This document shows, piece by piece, positions 35,128 to 44,900 of a stretch of 64,000 bases of DNA. The position numbers were made by a program, and so were the translations under genes. The notes below the pieces were generated by a model. The model had not been told where the DNA came from, searched no databases, and saw only the letters and a program-made list of their open reading frames with translations. The stretch is from Alphaproteobacteria bacterium UBA1303 (GTDB lineage Bacteria > Pseudomonadota > Alphaproteobacteria > Micropepsales > Micropepsaceae): positions 1 through 64,000 of the forward strand of contig DBTZ01000052.1 of NCBI GenBank assembly GCA_002307315.1, given 5' to 3'. How positions within the stretch are numbered: position 1 is the first letter of the stretch; each line of letters starts with the position of its first letter.

Positions 35128-38100
35128 ATGAGCATCCAGGTCGCCCTACATCATTGCACCCGTTACCGTTACGACCGGCTCATCGCTCTCGGCCCGCAGA
35201 TCGTCCGCTTGCGTCCGGCCGCCCATTGCCGCACGCCGATCCTCGCTTACGGTCTCAAGATCAGCCCCGAGACGCACTTCCTCAATTGGCAGCAGGATCC
35301 ACAGGCAAACTGGCTGGCCCGCGTGGTGGTGCCCGACAAGACCGACCATCTGACCGTCGCCGTCGACCTTGTCGCCGAACTAAACGTCATCAATCCGTTC
35401 GATTTCTTTCTCGATCCCGAAGCCGAGACGTATCCGTTCGCCTATGCGCCGGAAGTGCTGGAAGATTTGAAGCCTTACCTTGCCAAGGCGCGGGTCGGTA
35501 AGGCGTTCAAGGCTTATCTTGCCGGTATTTCGCGCGAGGAAATGCCGACCACCGGTTTTTTGTTCGATCTCAATGCCGGGCTGCAACATTACATCGATTA
35601 TCTCATCCGCATGGAGCCGGGCATCCAGACGCCGGAGGAAACGCTGACCAAGCGTTCCGGCTCCTGCCGCGACAGCGCGTGGCTTTTGGTGCAGCTCCTG
35701 CGCCATCTCGGATTTGCCGCGCGTTTCGCTTCCGGTTATTTGATTCAACTCAAACCCGACGTGACATCGCTCGACGGTCCCTCCGGCACCGATCACGATT
35801 TCACCGACCTGCATGCCTGGTGCGAAGTCTATTTGCCCGGCGCCGGTTGGGTGGGGCTCGATCCGACCTCCGGCCTGTTCGCCGGCGAGGGCCACATTCC
35901 GCTCGCCTGCACCGCCAATCCCAGCCATGCCGCGCCGATCGACGGCGCGCTGGAAGAATGCGAAGTCGCCTTCGAATTCGACATGCAGATTACGCGCATC
36001 AAAGAGCCGTCGCGCGTCACCAAGCCATACGCGCCGGAGACATGGCGGACGATTCTGGCGCTGGGCGATCGAATCGATGCGCGGCTGAAAGACGGCGACG
36101 TCCGCCTGACGATGGGCGGCGAGCCGACGTTCGTTTCCATCGACGACATGGACGGCGCCGAATGGACCACCGCCGCGGTGGGGCCGGACAAGCGCGGACT
36201 GGCCGATACGCTGATCCGCCGCTTGCGGGCCCGCTTTGCGCCCGACGGACTTTTGCATTACGGCCAGGGCAAGTGGTATCCGGGCGAAAGTCTGCCGCGC
36301 TGGGCGTTTTCGCTTTTATGGCGCGACGACGGGGTGCCGCTGTGGCGCGATCCCGACCGGATCGCCGTCGAGCGCACCGATTACAAACCGACGCTCGATG
36401 GCGCCCGCAATCTCATCTGCGGCATTGCCCGCCGGCTCGATCTCAATCCGGCCTGCGCCATGACGGCCTATGAAGACCCTTGGCACTACCTCGGCACGGA
36501 ACAGAACCTGCCGCCCAACGTCGATCCCTTGGATTCCAAACTCGACGATGCCGAAGAACGGGCGCGGTTGGCGCGGGTGTTTGCGCGGGGCTTGAACCGG
36601 CCGGCCGGATTCGTACTGCCGGTGCAGCGCTGGAACACCGAAGCCGGCAGACGCTGGCGCACCGAACTGTGGCAGATCAGGGCGGGACGGCTGCAACTGA
36701 TCCCCGGCGATTCGCCGCTCGGGTTTCGCTTGCCGTTGAATGCGCTGCCCTGGCTGCCGCCCACGGCGCGTCCCTTCGTTCCGCCGCCCGATCCGTTCGA
36801 TGCTCTGCCGCCGCTGCCGTTGCGCGATTCCTATCGCCAACCCTATTTCGCCAGCGCGCTGGACGAGCCGGCGTGGGCGGCACGGCTGTCCCGCATCGAA
36901 CAGGAACCGCCGGTGGAAGGAGCGAGCGTACGCACCGCCCTTGCCGTCGAGCCGCGCGACGGACGGCTATGCGTATTCATGCCGCCTACCGAGAATGCCG
37001 CCGATTATCTCGATCTTCTGATGGCGATCGAGGATGCCGCCGCCGAACAGAAGGCGGCGATCCATATCGAAGGCTATCCGCCGCCCTACGATCCCCGCAT
37101 CAATCTGATTAAGGTGACGCCCGATCCCGGCGTCATCGAAGTCAACATTCATCCCTCGCAGTCCTGGCGCGAGCAGGTCGCCGTCACCGAAGCGCTCTAC
37201 GAAGAAGCAAGACTGTCGCGTTTAGGCACCGAAAAGTTCATGCTCGACGGACGGCATACCGGCACCGGCGGCGGCAACCATATCGTGGTCGGCGCCGCCC
37301 GGGCGGCGGACAGCCCGTTTCTACGCCGCCCCGATCTTTTAAGAAGCCTGATCGCCACCTGGCAGAACCATCCTTCGCTGTCCTATCTGTTCTCGGGTCT
37401 GTTCGTCGGCCCGACCAGTCAGGCGCCGCGCTTCGACGAAGCCCGCCACGATTCCCTATACGAGATGGAGATTGCCTTCGCCGAGGTGCCGGACCCGGAC
37501 GGTTATATTCCGCCCTGGTTGGTCGATCGCATCTTCCGCAATCTTCTGGTCGATGTCACCGGCAACACCCATCGCACCGAGATTTGCATCGACAAGCTCT
37601 ATTCGCCCGACAGCCCGTCCGGCCGCCTCGGCCTGGTCGAATTCCGCGGCTTCGAGATGCCGCCGCATCCCGAGATGAGCCTGGTTCAGAATCTTCTTCT
37701 GCGGGCGCTGATCGCCAAGGCCTGGAAAACGCCGTATAAATCCAAATTGGTGCGCTGGGGCACGGCCTTGCACGATTTCATGATGCTGCCGCATTTCGTT
37801 TGGACCGATTTTGCCGATGTCGTCGCCGACTTGAACGGGGCGGGCTTCGGGTTCGATGCCGAATGGTTCCGTCCGCACTGGGAATTCCGCTTTCCGCTTT
37901 ACGGCACGGCGCAATACGGCGACGTGCGATTGGAGTTGCGTCAGGCGCTGGAACCGTGGAACGTGATGGGCGAGGAAGGTGCAGTCGGCGGCACCGTCCG
38001 CTTCGTCGACAGTTCGGTCGAGCGTCTGGAAGTCAAGGCCGAAGGCTTGGTGGAGGGGCGGCACAAAGTTTTGGTCAATGGACGGAACGTACCGATGAAG

Positions 38101-38433
38101 CCGATTGCGGTCGGTGCGGCGGTGGGCGGCGTACGGTATCGCGCCTGGCTGCCCGCCTCGGCGCTGCATCCAACCATTGCGCCCCATGTCCCGTTGGTGT
38201 GCGAGGTATGGGACGGTTGGCGCAAGCGTTCGCTCGGCGGCTGCACCTATCACGTCGCCCATCCCGGCGGACGCAACTACACTACCTTTCCGGTCAACGC
38301 CTTCGAAGCGGAGGGGCGCAGGCTGGCGCGCTTCGAGCCGTTCGGCTTTACCGCCGGCGTTTTTTCGCCGCCGCCCGAGACGTTCAATCCCGATTTTCCC
38401 CACACCCTCGATCTGCGGCGGAGAACGCCTTGA
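35128..38433 (+). CDS. transglutaminase-DUF2126 putative amidoligase fusion
   Basis: 1101 residues from the ATG at 35128, where the family N-terminus (SIQVALHHCTRYRYD) begins. Domains: bacterial transglutaminase N-terminal region (about 5-90); transglutaminase core (about 165-250) with C180 in SGSCRDSAW, H229 in DLHAWCEVY and D245 in GLDPTSG; then DUF2126 (about 310-1100), a putative amidoligase of the GCS/GS fold, with RLTMGGEPTFVS, KWYPGESLPRWAF and a GTGGGNH stretch. Cytosolic. First of three coupled genes. The likely job is forming or cleaving an amide bond on an unknown peptide or metabolite; from family prediction only. Confidence 0.88.
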   Translation: MSIQVALHHCTRYRYDRLIALGPQIVRLRPAAHCRTPILAYGLKISPETHFLNWQQDPQANWLARVVVPDKTDHLTVAVDLVAELNVINPFDFFLDPEAETYPFAYAPEVLEDLKPYLAKARVGKAFKAYLAGISREEMPTTGFLFDLNAGLQHYIDYLIRMEPGIQTPEETLTKRSGSCRDSAWLLVQLLRHLGFAARFASGYLIQLKPDVTSLDGPSGTDHDFTDLHAWCEVYLPGAGWVGLDPTSGLFAGEGHIPLACTANPSHAAPIDGALEECEVAFEFDMQITRIKEPSRVTKPYAPETWRTILALGDRIDARLKDGDVRLTMGGEPTFVSIDDMDGAEWTTAAVGPDKRGLADTLIRRLRARFAPDGLLHYGQGKWYPGESLPRWAFSLLWRDDGVPLWRDPDRIAVERTDYKPTLDGARNLICGIARRLDLNPACAMTAYEDPWHYLGTEQNLPPNVDPLDSKLDDAEERARLARVFARGLNRPAGFVLPVQRWNTEAGRRWRTELWQIRAGRLQLIPGDSPLGFRLPLNALPWLPPTARPFVPPPDPFDALPPLPLRDSYRQPYFASALDEPAWAARLSRIEQEPPVEGASVRTALAVEPRDGRLCVFMPPTENAADYLDLLMAIEDAAAEQKAAIHIEGYPPPYDPRINLIKVTPDPGVIEVNIHPSQSWREQVAVTEALYEEARLSRLGTEKFMLDGRHTGTGGGNHIVVGAARAADSPFLRRPDLLRSLIATWQNHPSLSYLFSGLFVGPTSQAPRFDEARHDSLYEMEIAFAEVPDPDGYIPPWLVDRIFRNLLVDVTGNTHRTEICIDKLYSPDSPSGRLGLVEFRGFEMPPHPEMSLVQNLLLRALIAKAWKTPYKSKLVRWGTALHDFMMLPHFVWTDFADVVADLNGAGFGFDAEWFRPHWEFRFPLYGTAQYGDVRLELRQALEPWNVMGEEGAVGGTVRFVDSSVERLEVKAEGLVEGRHKVLVNGRNVPMKPIAVGAAVGGVRYRAWLPASALHPTIAPHVPLVCEVWDGWRKRSLGGCTYHVAHPGGRNYTTFPVNAFEAEGRRLARFEPFGFTAGVFSPPPETFNPDFPHTLDLRRRTP

Positions 38434-40934
38434 CCGTCGACAAAGAACATCGTTCGGCCGGGATGACGGGTCGCTGCGCGGAAATCGTCGATGCCGACGG
38501 GCGGATGCGCGCGGCGTGGAAGCCGCTGATGGAGGCGCTGGCGAAAATGACGCCTGCCGAATATGCGCGCCGCAACGATACCGCCCAGACCGCGCTGCGC
38601 AACAACGGCGTCACCTATAACGTCTACGATCGGCGCGAGGGCCAGTCCCGGCGCTGGCGGCTCGACATTCTTCCTTTCGTCGTCGACCCGCCCGAGTGGG
38701 CGCTGATCGAGGCGGCCGCGATTCAGCGAGCACGGTTGGCCGATGCCCTGCTTTCCGACATCTACGGACCGCAGCAATTGATAAACGACGGCGTGCTGCC
38801 GCCGCATATCATCTTCGGCCATCCCCAGTTTTTGCGCCCCCTGGTCGGCCTTAAGCCGCCCGGCGGCGTCAGGGTGCATCTGTATTCCGTCGACGTCGCA
38901 CGCACGACCGACGGTTCCTGGGTGGTGCTGTCGTCCCGCGCCGATGCGGTCAGCGGCATCGGCTATGCGTTGGAAAACCGCATTGTGGTCGGGCAGGTGT
39001 TTCCCGATCTGTTCGGCGAGATGCGGGTTCGGCGCCTGGCCAGTTTCTTCAACGCCTATCGCGAGGCGGTGCGTTCGCTGGCGGACGGGGCTTGCGGCCG
39101 TGCCGTGCTGCTGACGCCGGGGCCGCATAACGAAGCCTATTTCGAACACGCTTTTCTGGCGCACTATCTCGATCTTACCCTGGTCGAAGGCGACGATCTG
39201 GCGGTGCGCGACGACAAAGTATTTCTGAAAACCTTAAGCGGCTTCGAGCCGGTCTCGGTGATCTTCCGCCGGATCGATTCCGATTTCTGCGATCCGTTGG
39301 AGCTACGCGCCGACTCGGCGCTCGGGGTTCCCGGTTTGACGGAAGCGGTGCGGGCGGGAAACGTGGTACTGGCCAATGCGCTCGGCGGCGGCGTTATCGA
39401 ATCGCCGGCGCTCGATGCCTACCTGCATGCGGCCTCCCGGGCGCTTCTAGGCGAAGACTTGTTGATCCCCGATATTCCCACGGTGTGGTGCGGCACCGAA
39501 TGGGGGCGCAAAGAAGCGCTCGACCGGCTCGACCGGGTAATCGTGCGCGGCGCTTTCGACGCCCGCCCGATATTCTCGTCGCGTTCGACCGCCAAGCTGG
39601 GCGGTGAGCTTTCGGCGGAAGAAATTCTGGCCTTGAAGGACCGGCTCGCCCGGCGCGGCGCGACTATCGTCACCCAGGATATCGTCGGCTTGGGCGAGGC
39701 GCCGATCTATCGGGACGGCGAGATTGCCAGCAAGCCGGTTTCCTTGCGTGTGTTCGTCGCCTGGACCAAGGACGGCTACCGCGTCATGCCCGGCGCCTTG
39801 GCGCGGGTCGCCGACAACGACACCATCCGCTCGCTGTCGCTGCAATCGGGGGCCTTGAGCAAGGACGTCTGGGTGCCGAGCGTGGGGCCGGTCGATCGCT
39901 TCAGTCTGCTCCGGCCGCCGGGGGCGGCGGTACCGATTCAGCGTACCGGCGAATCGCCGCCCAGCCGCGCCATGGACAATCTGTTCTGGCTCGGCCGCTA
40001 CGGCGAGCGGGCCGACACGCTGGCCCGCGTGTTGCGTACCGTGGTGCGGCGCTTGGGCGACGGTGCCGGCGAAGGCGCCGACCGGAAGCTGTTGGAATTC
40101 TTTTCCGAACTTCTGCGCAACCTGCCGATGGGGAATCCGTCCCGCAGCGGCGAAGACCTCGGTGCGGCCTTGCGTGCGTTGATCGCCGTGCGCGGAACGC
40201 CGGACGGTCTGCCGCAGCTTTTGATGCGTATCCGCCAGACCGCGTGGTCGGCGCGCGACCGTCTTTCGCTCGATACCTGGCAGACCATCCACCTGATGAC
40301 CGAAGCCGAAATGCTACCTTCGCCGGGGCGGCCGTTCGACAGCGCCGAGGCTTTATCGAGCCTCGACCGTTTGGTGCGGCGCAGCGCGGCGTTCGCCGGC
40401 TATTGCGCCGAGAACATGACCCGCGGTCCCAACTGGTTGTTCACCGACATGGGGCGGCGCATCGAGCGCGCTTTGCATCTGACTTGGCTGGTCGGACGGA
40501 TTGCGGGGCCTTCTGCGCTTGCCGAACCCGAGCGCATTCGTATCGCTTTGGATGTTTCCGGCAGCGCCATGACCTATCGTTCGCGCTATTTCGACGCGTT
40601 GCAATTGAAGCCGTTGCTCGACCTTCTGCTGTTCGACGAAAGCAATCCGCGCTCGCTGGCCTTCCAACTCGACGCCGTCGAAAAAATGCTGGCGGAACTT
40701 TCGCACCTTACCCCGGACGGTAAAGGCGCTCCGGCAGCCGACCTTGCCGCGGCGACCCGCAGGCTCGCCGCGCCTGCCGATTTTTTCGAAGACGATGTCC
40801 CCGTTGCCCCGTTGCTGACCCAATATCTCGAACGGATCGATGTCGGGATATGCGGGGTGTCCGACGCCCTCACCGACGCCTATTTCCGCCATGCGGTCCG
40901 CCGACGGACCGGCGGCGATGCGCGGGAGGTTTGA
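38430..40934 (+). CDS. circularly permuted ATP-grasp / Alpha-E protein
   Basis: 834 residues from a TTG at 38430, chosen because GGCGGAG stands 6 bases before it and it overlaps the previous stop (TTGA). An ATG at 38463 lacks a spaced site. CP_ATPgrasp (DUF407-type) about 60-470, with VYDRREGQSRRWRLDILP near the start and the VLTPGPHNEAYFEHAFLA block; then Alpha-E (DUF403) from about 512 (SRAMDNLFWLGRYGERAD). The ATP-grasp would activate a carboxylate as acyl phosphate for amide formation. Partner of its two neighbours. Confidence 0.88.
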   Translation: MTVDKEHRSAGMTGRCAEIVDADGRMRAAWKPLMEALAKMTPAEYARRNDTAQTALRNNGVTYNVYDRREGQSRRWRLDILPFVVDPPEWALIEAAAIQRARLADALLSDIYGPQQLINDGVLPPHIIFGHPQFLRPLVGLKPPGGVRVHLYSVDVARTTDGSWVVLSSRADAVSGIGYALENRIVVGQVFPDLFGEMRVRRLASFFNAYREAVRSLADGACGRAVLLTPGPHNEAYFEHAFLAHYLDLTLVEGDDLAVRDDKVFLKTLSGFEPVSVIFRRIDSDFCDPLELRADSALGVPGLTEAVRAGNVVLANALGGGVIESPALDAYLHAASRALLGEDLLIPDIPTVWCGTEWGRKEALDRLDRVIVRGAFDARPIFSSRSTAKLGGELSAEEILALKDRLARRGATIVTQDIVGLGEAPIYRDGEIASKPVSLRVFVAWTKDGYRVMPGALARVADNDTIRSLSLQSGALSKDVWVPSVGPVDRFSLLRPPGAAVPIQRTGESPPSRAMDNLFWLGRYGERADTLARVLRTVVRRLGDGAGEGADRKLLEFFSELLRNLPMGNPSRSGEDLGAALRALIAVRGTPDGLPQLLMRIRQTAWSARDRLSLDTWQTIHLMTEAEMLPSPGRPFDSAEALSSLDRLVRRSAAFAGYCAENMTRGPNWLFTDMGRRIERALHLTWLVGRIAGPSALAEPERIRIALDVSGSAMTYRSRYFDALQLKPLLDLLLFDESNPRSLAFQLDAVEKMLAELSHLTPDGKGAPAADLAAATRRLAAPADFFEDDVPVAPLLTQYLERIDVGICGVSDALTDAYFRHAVRRRTGGDAREV

Positions 40935-40936
40935 TC

Positions 40937-41833
40937 GTGGAATATCTCGTCCGCCACCGCACCGCCTATCGCTATCTTTTCGATGTGGTTCACTCCTGCC
41001 ATGTGGCCCATTTGAGCCCGCGCGATGCGCCGCGCCAGCGCGTGCTGTCCGCCGACCTTGCCATCGTACCGGAACCGGCCGTCAGCGTCCGCCGCCACGA
41101 TCATTTCGGCAACGTCGAGCATATGTTCACCATCGACCAACCGCATACCGTTTGCGAAGTCGTTTCGCAAAGCCGCATCGTCGTCGATCCGTCCACGCCC
41201 TTGAATCGTCGGGCCGATGTGCCGTGGGAGCGGGTGCGCGCGGTGCTGGAGGCCGCGGCGGACGGAGATAGTCGCGATGCCGTGCCGTATTTGTTCGATT
41301 CGCCGTTGATTGCGGCAAATGCCGAGATGGCCGCCTATGCCGAGACCAGTTTTACCCCCGGCCGCGGCATTCTTACGGCCGCCGCCGAATTGACCACGCG
41401 CATCCATCGCGATTTCCGCTACGACACATCGGTGACCGACGCCTACACCCCGGTCGGCCAGGTCTTCCGGATTCGTGCCGGCGTCTGCCAGGATCTCGCC
41501 CACGCCGCCATTGCCGCCTTGCGTGCCATCGGTTTGTCGGCGCGCTATGTCAGCGGCTATCTTCTGACCTCGCCGCCGCCGGGCCAGCCGCGCTTGGTGG
41601 GGGCCGATGCCAGCCATGCCTGGTTCTCGGTATGGACACCGTTTTGCGGCTGGACGGATTTCGATCCCACCAACAACATGCAGGCGGGCGAAGCTCACAT
41701 CACGACGGCCTGGGGGCGCGACTATGCCGACATTGCGCCCATCGCCGGCGTGATCACCGGCGGCGGCGATCACGTCGTCGAAGTAGGGGTCGATGTCCTG
41801 CCGGCGACGGAAAGCGGCGAGGCGCCCGGTTGA
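40937..41833 (+). CDS. transglutaminase-like cysteine protein
   Basis: 298 residues from a GTG at 40937, preceded by GGGAGG at 7-8 bases. N-terminal transglutaminase-associated region (1-85), then a core with C184 (AGVCQDLAH), H227 (ASHAWFSVW) and D242 (DFDPTNN), so a complete triad. It could cleave or exchange peptide bonds of the product made by the ATP-grasp protein. Starts 2 bases after the upstream stop. Ends 2 bases from the convergent AGE gene, with no terminator visible. Confidence 0.9.
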   Translation: MEYLVRHRTAYRYLFDVVHSCHVAHLSPRDAPRQRVLSADLAIVPEPAVSVRRHDHFGNVEHMFTIDQPHTVCEVVSQSRIVVDPSTPLNRRADVPWERVRAVLEAAADGDSRDAVPYLFDSPLIAANAEMAAYAETSFTPGRGILTAAAELTTRIHRDFRYDTSVTDAYTPVGQVFRIRAGVCQDLAHAAIAALRAIGLSARYVSGYLLTSPPPGQPRLVGADASHAWFSVWTPFCGWTDFDPTNNMQAGEAHITTAWGRDYADIAPIAGVITGGGDHVVEVGVDVLPATESGEAPG

Positions 41834-41835
41834 CG

Positions 41836-42993
41836 CTATTTCCAGCCGGCGACGGTCTCGCCCAGACACATAACGGCGCAAATGATGTGATAGAGGGAAC
41901 TTGCCGGTGCAGGCTCTTCGATAAAGCTGCCGTCGGGCTGATACTTGTCGCGCCACAGGCCCTTGATCGGCGTATCCAAGTATTTCCATAGACCCGCCGC
42001 GGCGGCGTCCGCCTCGGCCAGGTAGGCGTCTCGCTCTTTTCCCGAGGCGGCTTCGGAAAGAATCAGCGCCGCCTTCAGCCGTTCGGTTTGCACCCACAGC
42101 CGCGCGGTCGGCCGGCGGATGGCGAAGGAATCGTCCATCTCGTCCATACCGACGTTGCGAATCTTGTCGACGCCCAGACTTCCGACCTCGAACAGCCGAC
42201 AGGCATCGAGATGCGCGTTCGTTTCGCCGGAAATCCGCGACCAGCGCTCCAACAGCCAGGCCCATTCGAATTGATGGCCGGGCTCGACCGAATGGCCCTT
42301 GTCGCCGGCAACCGGATTCCAGTCTTCGTCGAAATATTCATGCAGCGAGCGGGTTTCGGCGTCGATGAAGTGCGTCTGACCTAAATGCGCGATTTCGGCG
42401 GCAACGGATTTCCACGACGTATCGCCGTCGGTTTCGAACCAGGCCAGCATCGCCTCGAACAGGTGCATATGCGGATTGGACAAAAACGGAACGGCGCCGC
42501 TCTCGCGAAACCCGCCTTGCGGATGCTTGCGGGTCTTGACGCCTGCCGTCAGCTTGCGCGCAAAGGCGTAAAGGCGCTTTTTCTCTTTCGGCAGCAAACG
42601 CACCCCCCAGGCCGCGGCCATGATGGCAAAGGCCTGATCGTACAGCATCTCAGCCGTATTGGTGACTTCGCCGTCTTGCGAGACTTCGGTGCAGAACAGA
42701 CCGTCGGCCTGCCGGTAATGGCGGTCGAGATAGTCGAGGCCGTGTACCGCGCCCTGCGCCCAGGGGCCGTTCCAGCCGAGATGCCCGGCCACCGCAAAAA
42801 CGTAGCTCTGCCGTCCCTGCACCCGCGCCCGACGCGGCGCCGGAACGGCCTTGCCGTCCAGACCAACCAGTTCCTGAAATCCGCCGGATCGGTCGGCGCC
42901 GATCTCCCACCACAGCGGCAGAGCCGCATTCATCAGCCAGTCGCTATAGCGTTGATGCCAAAGGCGGAGATTTTGCTGCGAGTCATCGGGCAT
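41836..42993 (-). CDS. AGE-family sugar isomerase/epimerase
   Basis: 385 residues from the ATG at 42993 (GGATCG upstream). N-acylglucosamine 2-epimerase superfamily, an (alpha/alpha)6 barrel. Visible motifs are RVQGRQSYVFAVAG, MLYDQAF, NPHMHLFEAMLAW and EPGHQFEWAWLLERW, which carry the family's active-site Arg and His. Members are mannose isomerases, glucose/cellobiose 2-epimerases or sulfoquinovose isomerases; this cannot be told from the sequence read here. Same strand as the aldolase 98 bases upstream. Confidence 0.87.
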   Translation of the reverse strand: MPDDSQQNLRLWHQRYSDWLMNAALPLWWEIGADRSGGFQELVGLDGKAVPAPRRARVQGRQSYVFAVAGHLGWNGPWAQGAVHGLDYLDRHYRQADGLFCTEVSQDGEVTNTAEMLYDQAFAIMAAAWGVRLLPKEKKRLYAFARKLTAGVKTRKHPQGGFRESGAVPFLSNPHMHLFEAMLAWFETDGDTSWKSVAAEIAHLGQTHFIDAETRSLHEYFDEDWNPVAGDKGHSVEPGHQFEWAWLLERWSRISGETNAHLDACRLFEVGSLGVDKIRNVGMDEMDDSFAIRRPTARLWVQTERLKAALILSEAASGKERDAYLAEADAAAAGLWKYLDTPIKGLWRDKYQPDGSFIEEPAPASSLYHIICAVMCLGETVAGWK

Positions 42994-43090
42994 TTTCGAT
43001 CCAGATCCTGTCTTGCACTGCGTTGAGCACCTCCCCAATCGCCAAGAGAACGGTTTCGGGGATGCGATTGAATAGCGTTATTGCGGAGTT

Positions 43091-43801
43091 TTATCCCATG
43101 GTATCGCCGCCGCGCGGCGGAGGGACGATGCGCTCGGTCCGTTTCATGTCTTCCGCGTCGAGCGTCTGCTTGCCGTAAGTCTTGAAACGTTCCAGCACCG
43201 CTGCCATCTGCGTTTCGTCGAGTATCGCGCCGCCGCCGATACTGCGGACGACGGTGTAGAGGTGGGCGAGATTTTCCACTTCCTGCAGAAGGTCAAAGGC
43301 GCCGTCGATGGTTTTGCCCAAGACGATGACGCCGTGATTGCCGAGCAGACAGGCGTTGCGGGGGCCCAGCGCCGCAAGCGCCAGGTCGGAAAGCTCCGGC
43401 GTGCCGAACGGTGCGTAATCGGAACATTTGATGACGTCGCCGCCCGCTGCCGCGATCATGTAGTGGATCGGCGGGATGTCGAGCCGGCAGCAGGCCAGAA
43501 TCGAGCAATACAGGGCGTGACTGTGCAGCACCACGTTAATGTCGGTTCGCGCCGCCAGGATGGCGTGATGGAAACGCCACTCCGACGTCGGCAGGTAATT
43601 TCCGTAATAACGGCCGGAAAAATCCATCGTCACGATGTGATCGGGCGTCATGGTTTCGTAGGAAATGCCGGAGGGGGTGACGAGAAACCCCTGGTCGATC
43701 CGCACCGAGAGATTGCCGGCGGATCCGACATTTAGCCCGGCGGCGTTCATCCGCCGGCAGATCGCGATCATCGGCTCGCGCAAATCGTTCAAATCGTTCA
43801 T
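43091..43801 (-). CDS. class II aldolase (fuculose-phosphate aldolase-like)
   Basis: 236 residues from the ATG at 43801. Zinc ligands H93, H95 and H156 and the catalytic Glu74 (SEWRFH), one residue offset from E. coli FucA (E73, H92, H94, H155). GNLSVR and the Thr/Ser phosphate-binding stretch VTPSGISYE are present. It should cleave a ketose 1-phosphate to DHAP and an aldehyde. A direct 9-base duplication at the start codes for the NDLNDL N-terminus. The 98-base gap to the AGE gene suggests joint sugar metabolism. Confidence 0.88.
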   Translation of the reverse strand: MNDLNDLREPMIAICRRMNAAGLNVGSAGNLSVRIDQGFLVTPSGISYETMTPDHIVTMDFSGRYYGNYLPTSEWRFHHAILAARTDINVVLHSHALYCSILACCRLDIPPIHYMIAAAGGDVIKCSDYAPFGTPELSDLALAALGPRNACLLGNHGVIVLGKTIDGAFDLLQEVENLAHLYTVVRSIGGGAILDETQMAAVLERFKTYGKQTLDAEDMKRTERIVPPPRGGDTMG

Positions 43802-43920
43802 GCAAAAACCACGTCCGGTATGCGGCCGAGCGGAGCCGATCTTTCGCGGGTTCCGGCCGCACCGGCAATACGTCGGCACAATAGCCCGCGGCGATCGGCG
43901 GCCGACCGATATGTTTTATC

Positions 43921-43944
43921 TTGCCGCGCTCCATACCCGAAAAC
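43921..43944 (+). repeat. fragment of the dispersed repeat
   Basis: CGCGCTCCATACCCGAAAAC matches, with one change, the words of the repeat copies at 54423 and 54486 (CGCGCTTCATACCCGAAAA). No other part of the repeat is adjacent, so it may be a decayed piece. It lies in the gene-free 43802-44012. Confidence 0.5.
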
Positions 43945-44012
43945 CGCCCGACTGTTAATGGGGCGCTTTTTCGCGCGGACGGTTTTTACGAAATGTATAA
44001 TTGCGGAGCCGG

Positions 44013-44786
44013 CTATCCCACGACGCGCAGATTGCCCGCCTCCTGTGCCGGATAGCGCGGCTTGGGACAGGCGTAGAATTCGTTGCTGCCGATATGCACC
44101 AGCCGGCTGTCGAGATCGAGCCAAATCTTGCCGCCGAGTTTGCGCCAGCGCTGGCAGAAGGCATAGTCCTCGCTCAAATATTCCTTGGTTTCCGGATCGA
44201 TGGCGGTATCGAAGAGCGCATATTGGTTGGGGCTTAAATAGGCATCGTTGCTGTTGTGGGCGCTGCGGTATTTGAGTTCGGGATAGGCCTCGAACATGCG
44301 GGCGATGACCTCGCGCTTGATCAGCATGAAGCCGGTACCGGCATAGGTTCCCTCGACAAAATCGCCTTCCCGCACCAACGGCTCCGCCGGCGTGCCGACG
44401 AAGCGAATCGCCGCGTAATCGAGCGGCTCGCCCGCGTGCGCGCGTTTCAGCGCCGCTTCGTCCCAGTCGATGATCTTCAAAGGATACATGCCGGCGACGA
44501 CGTCGCGGTCGAATTCCAGCATTCTCAACACCTGCTTGATTTCGAAGCCGGTGTCGGCGTCGATGAAGAACAGGTGGGTCGCTTGCGAATCCATGAATTT
44601 GGATACCAGCATGTTGCGCCCGCGGGTGATGAGGGATTCTCGGCCCAGAAGTTCGACCGCCACCCGGATATTGTGGGCGGCGCCGTACTGCATCAACAGG
44701 CAGACGCACTGCATGTAGCGCTGGTAGACTTGGCCGCCGTAGCAGGGCGTGGCGACGAACAGATGAACCGGTTTGGTGGAAGGCAT
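44013..44786 (-). CDS. GT-A-type glycosyltransferase family protein
   Basis: 257 residues, after TTAGGAGAT. N-terminal strand VHLFVATPCYGG, then RESLITRGRNMLVSKF and the metal-binding DAD (76-78) in FFIDADTGFEIKQVLRM, typical of GT-A folds. No signal peptide or membrane helix. Acceptor unknown. Transcribed alone or with the upstream phosphatase gene 114 bases away. It may decorate a surface polysaccharide; this is inference. Confidence 0.75.
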   Translation of the reverse strand: MPSTKPVHLFVATPCYGGQVYQRYMQCVCLLMQYGAAHNIRVAVELLGRESLITRGRNMLVSKFMDSQATHLFFIDADTGFEIKQVLRMLEFDRDVVAGMYPLKIIDWDEAALKRAHAGEPLDYAAIRFVGTPAEPLVREGDFVEGTYAGTGFMLIKREVIARMFEAYPELKYRSAHNSNDAYLSPNQYALFDTAIDPETKEYLSEDYAFCQRWRKLGGKIWLDLDSRLVHIGSNEFYACPKPRYPAQEAGNLRVVG

Positions 44787-44900
44787 TGCTCGATCTCCTA
44801 ATACGCAACGCCGCCCGCAAGCCGGCGTTTACCAAGCGTTTACCTTAACCGGAAATGGTGAACGATCTATTTCCGACGGTTCGAATTCTTCGGCAGTCGC

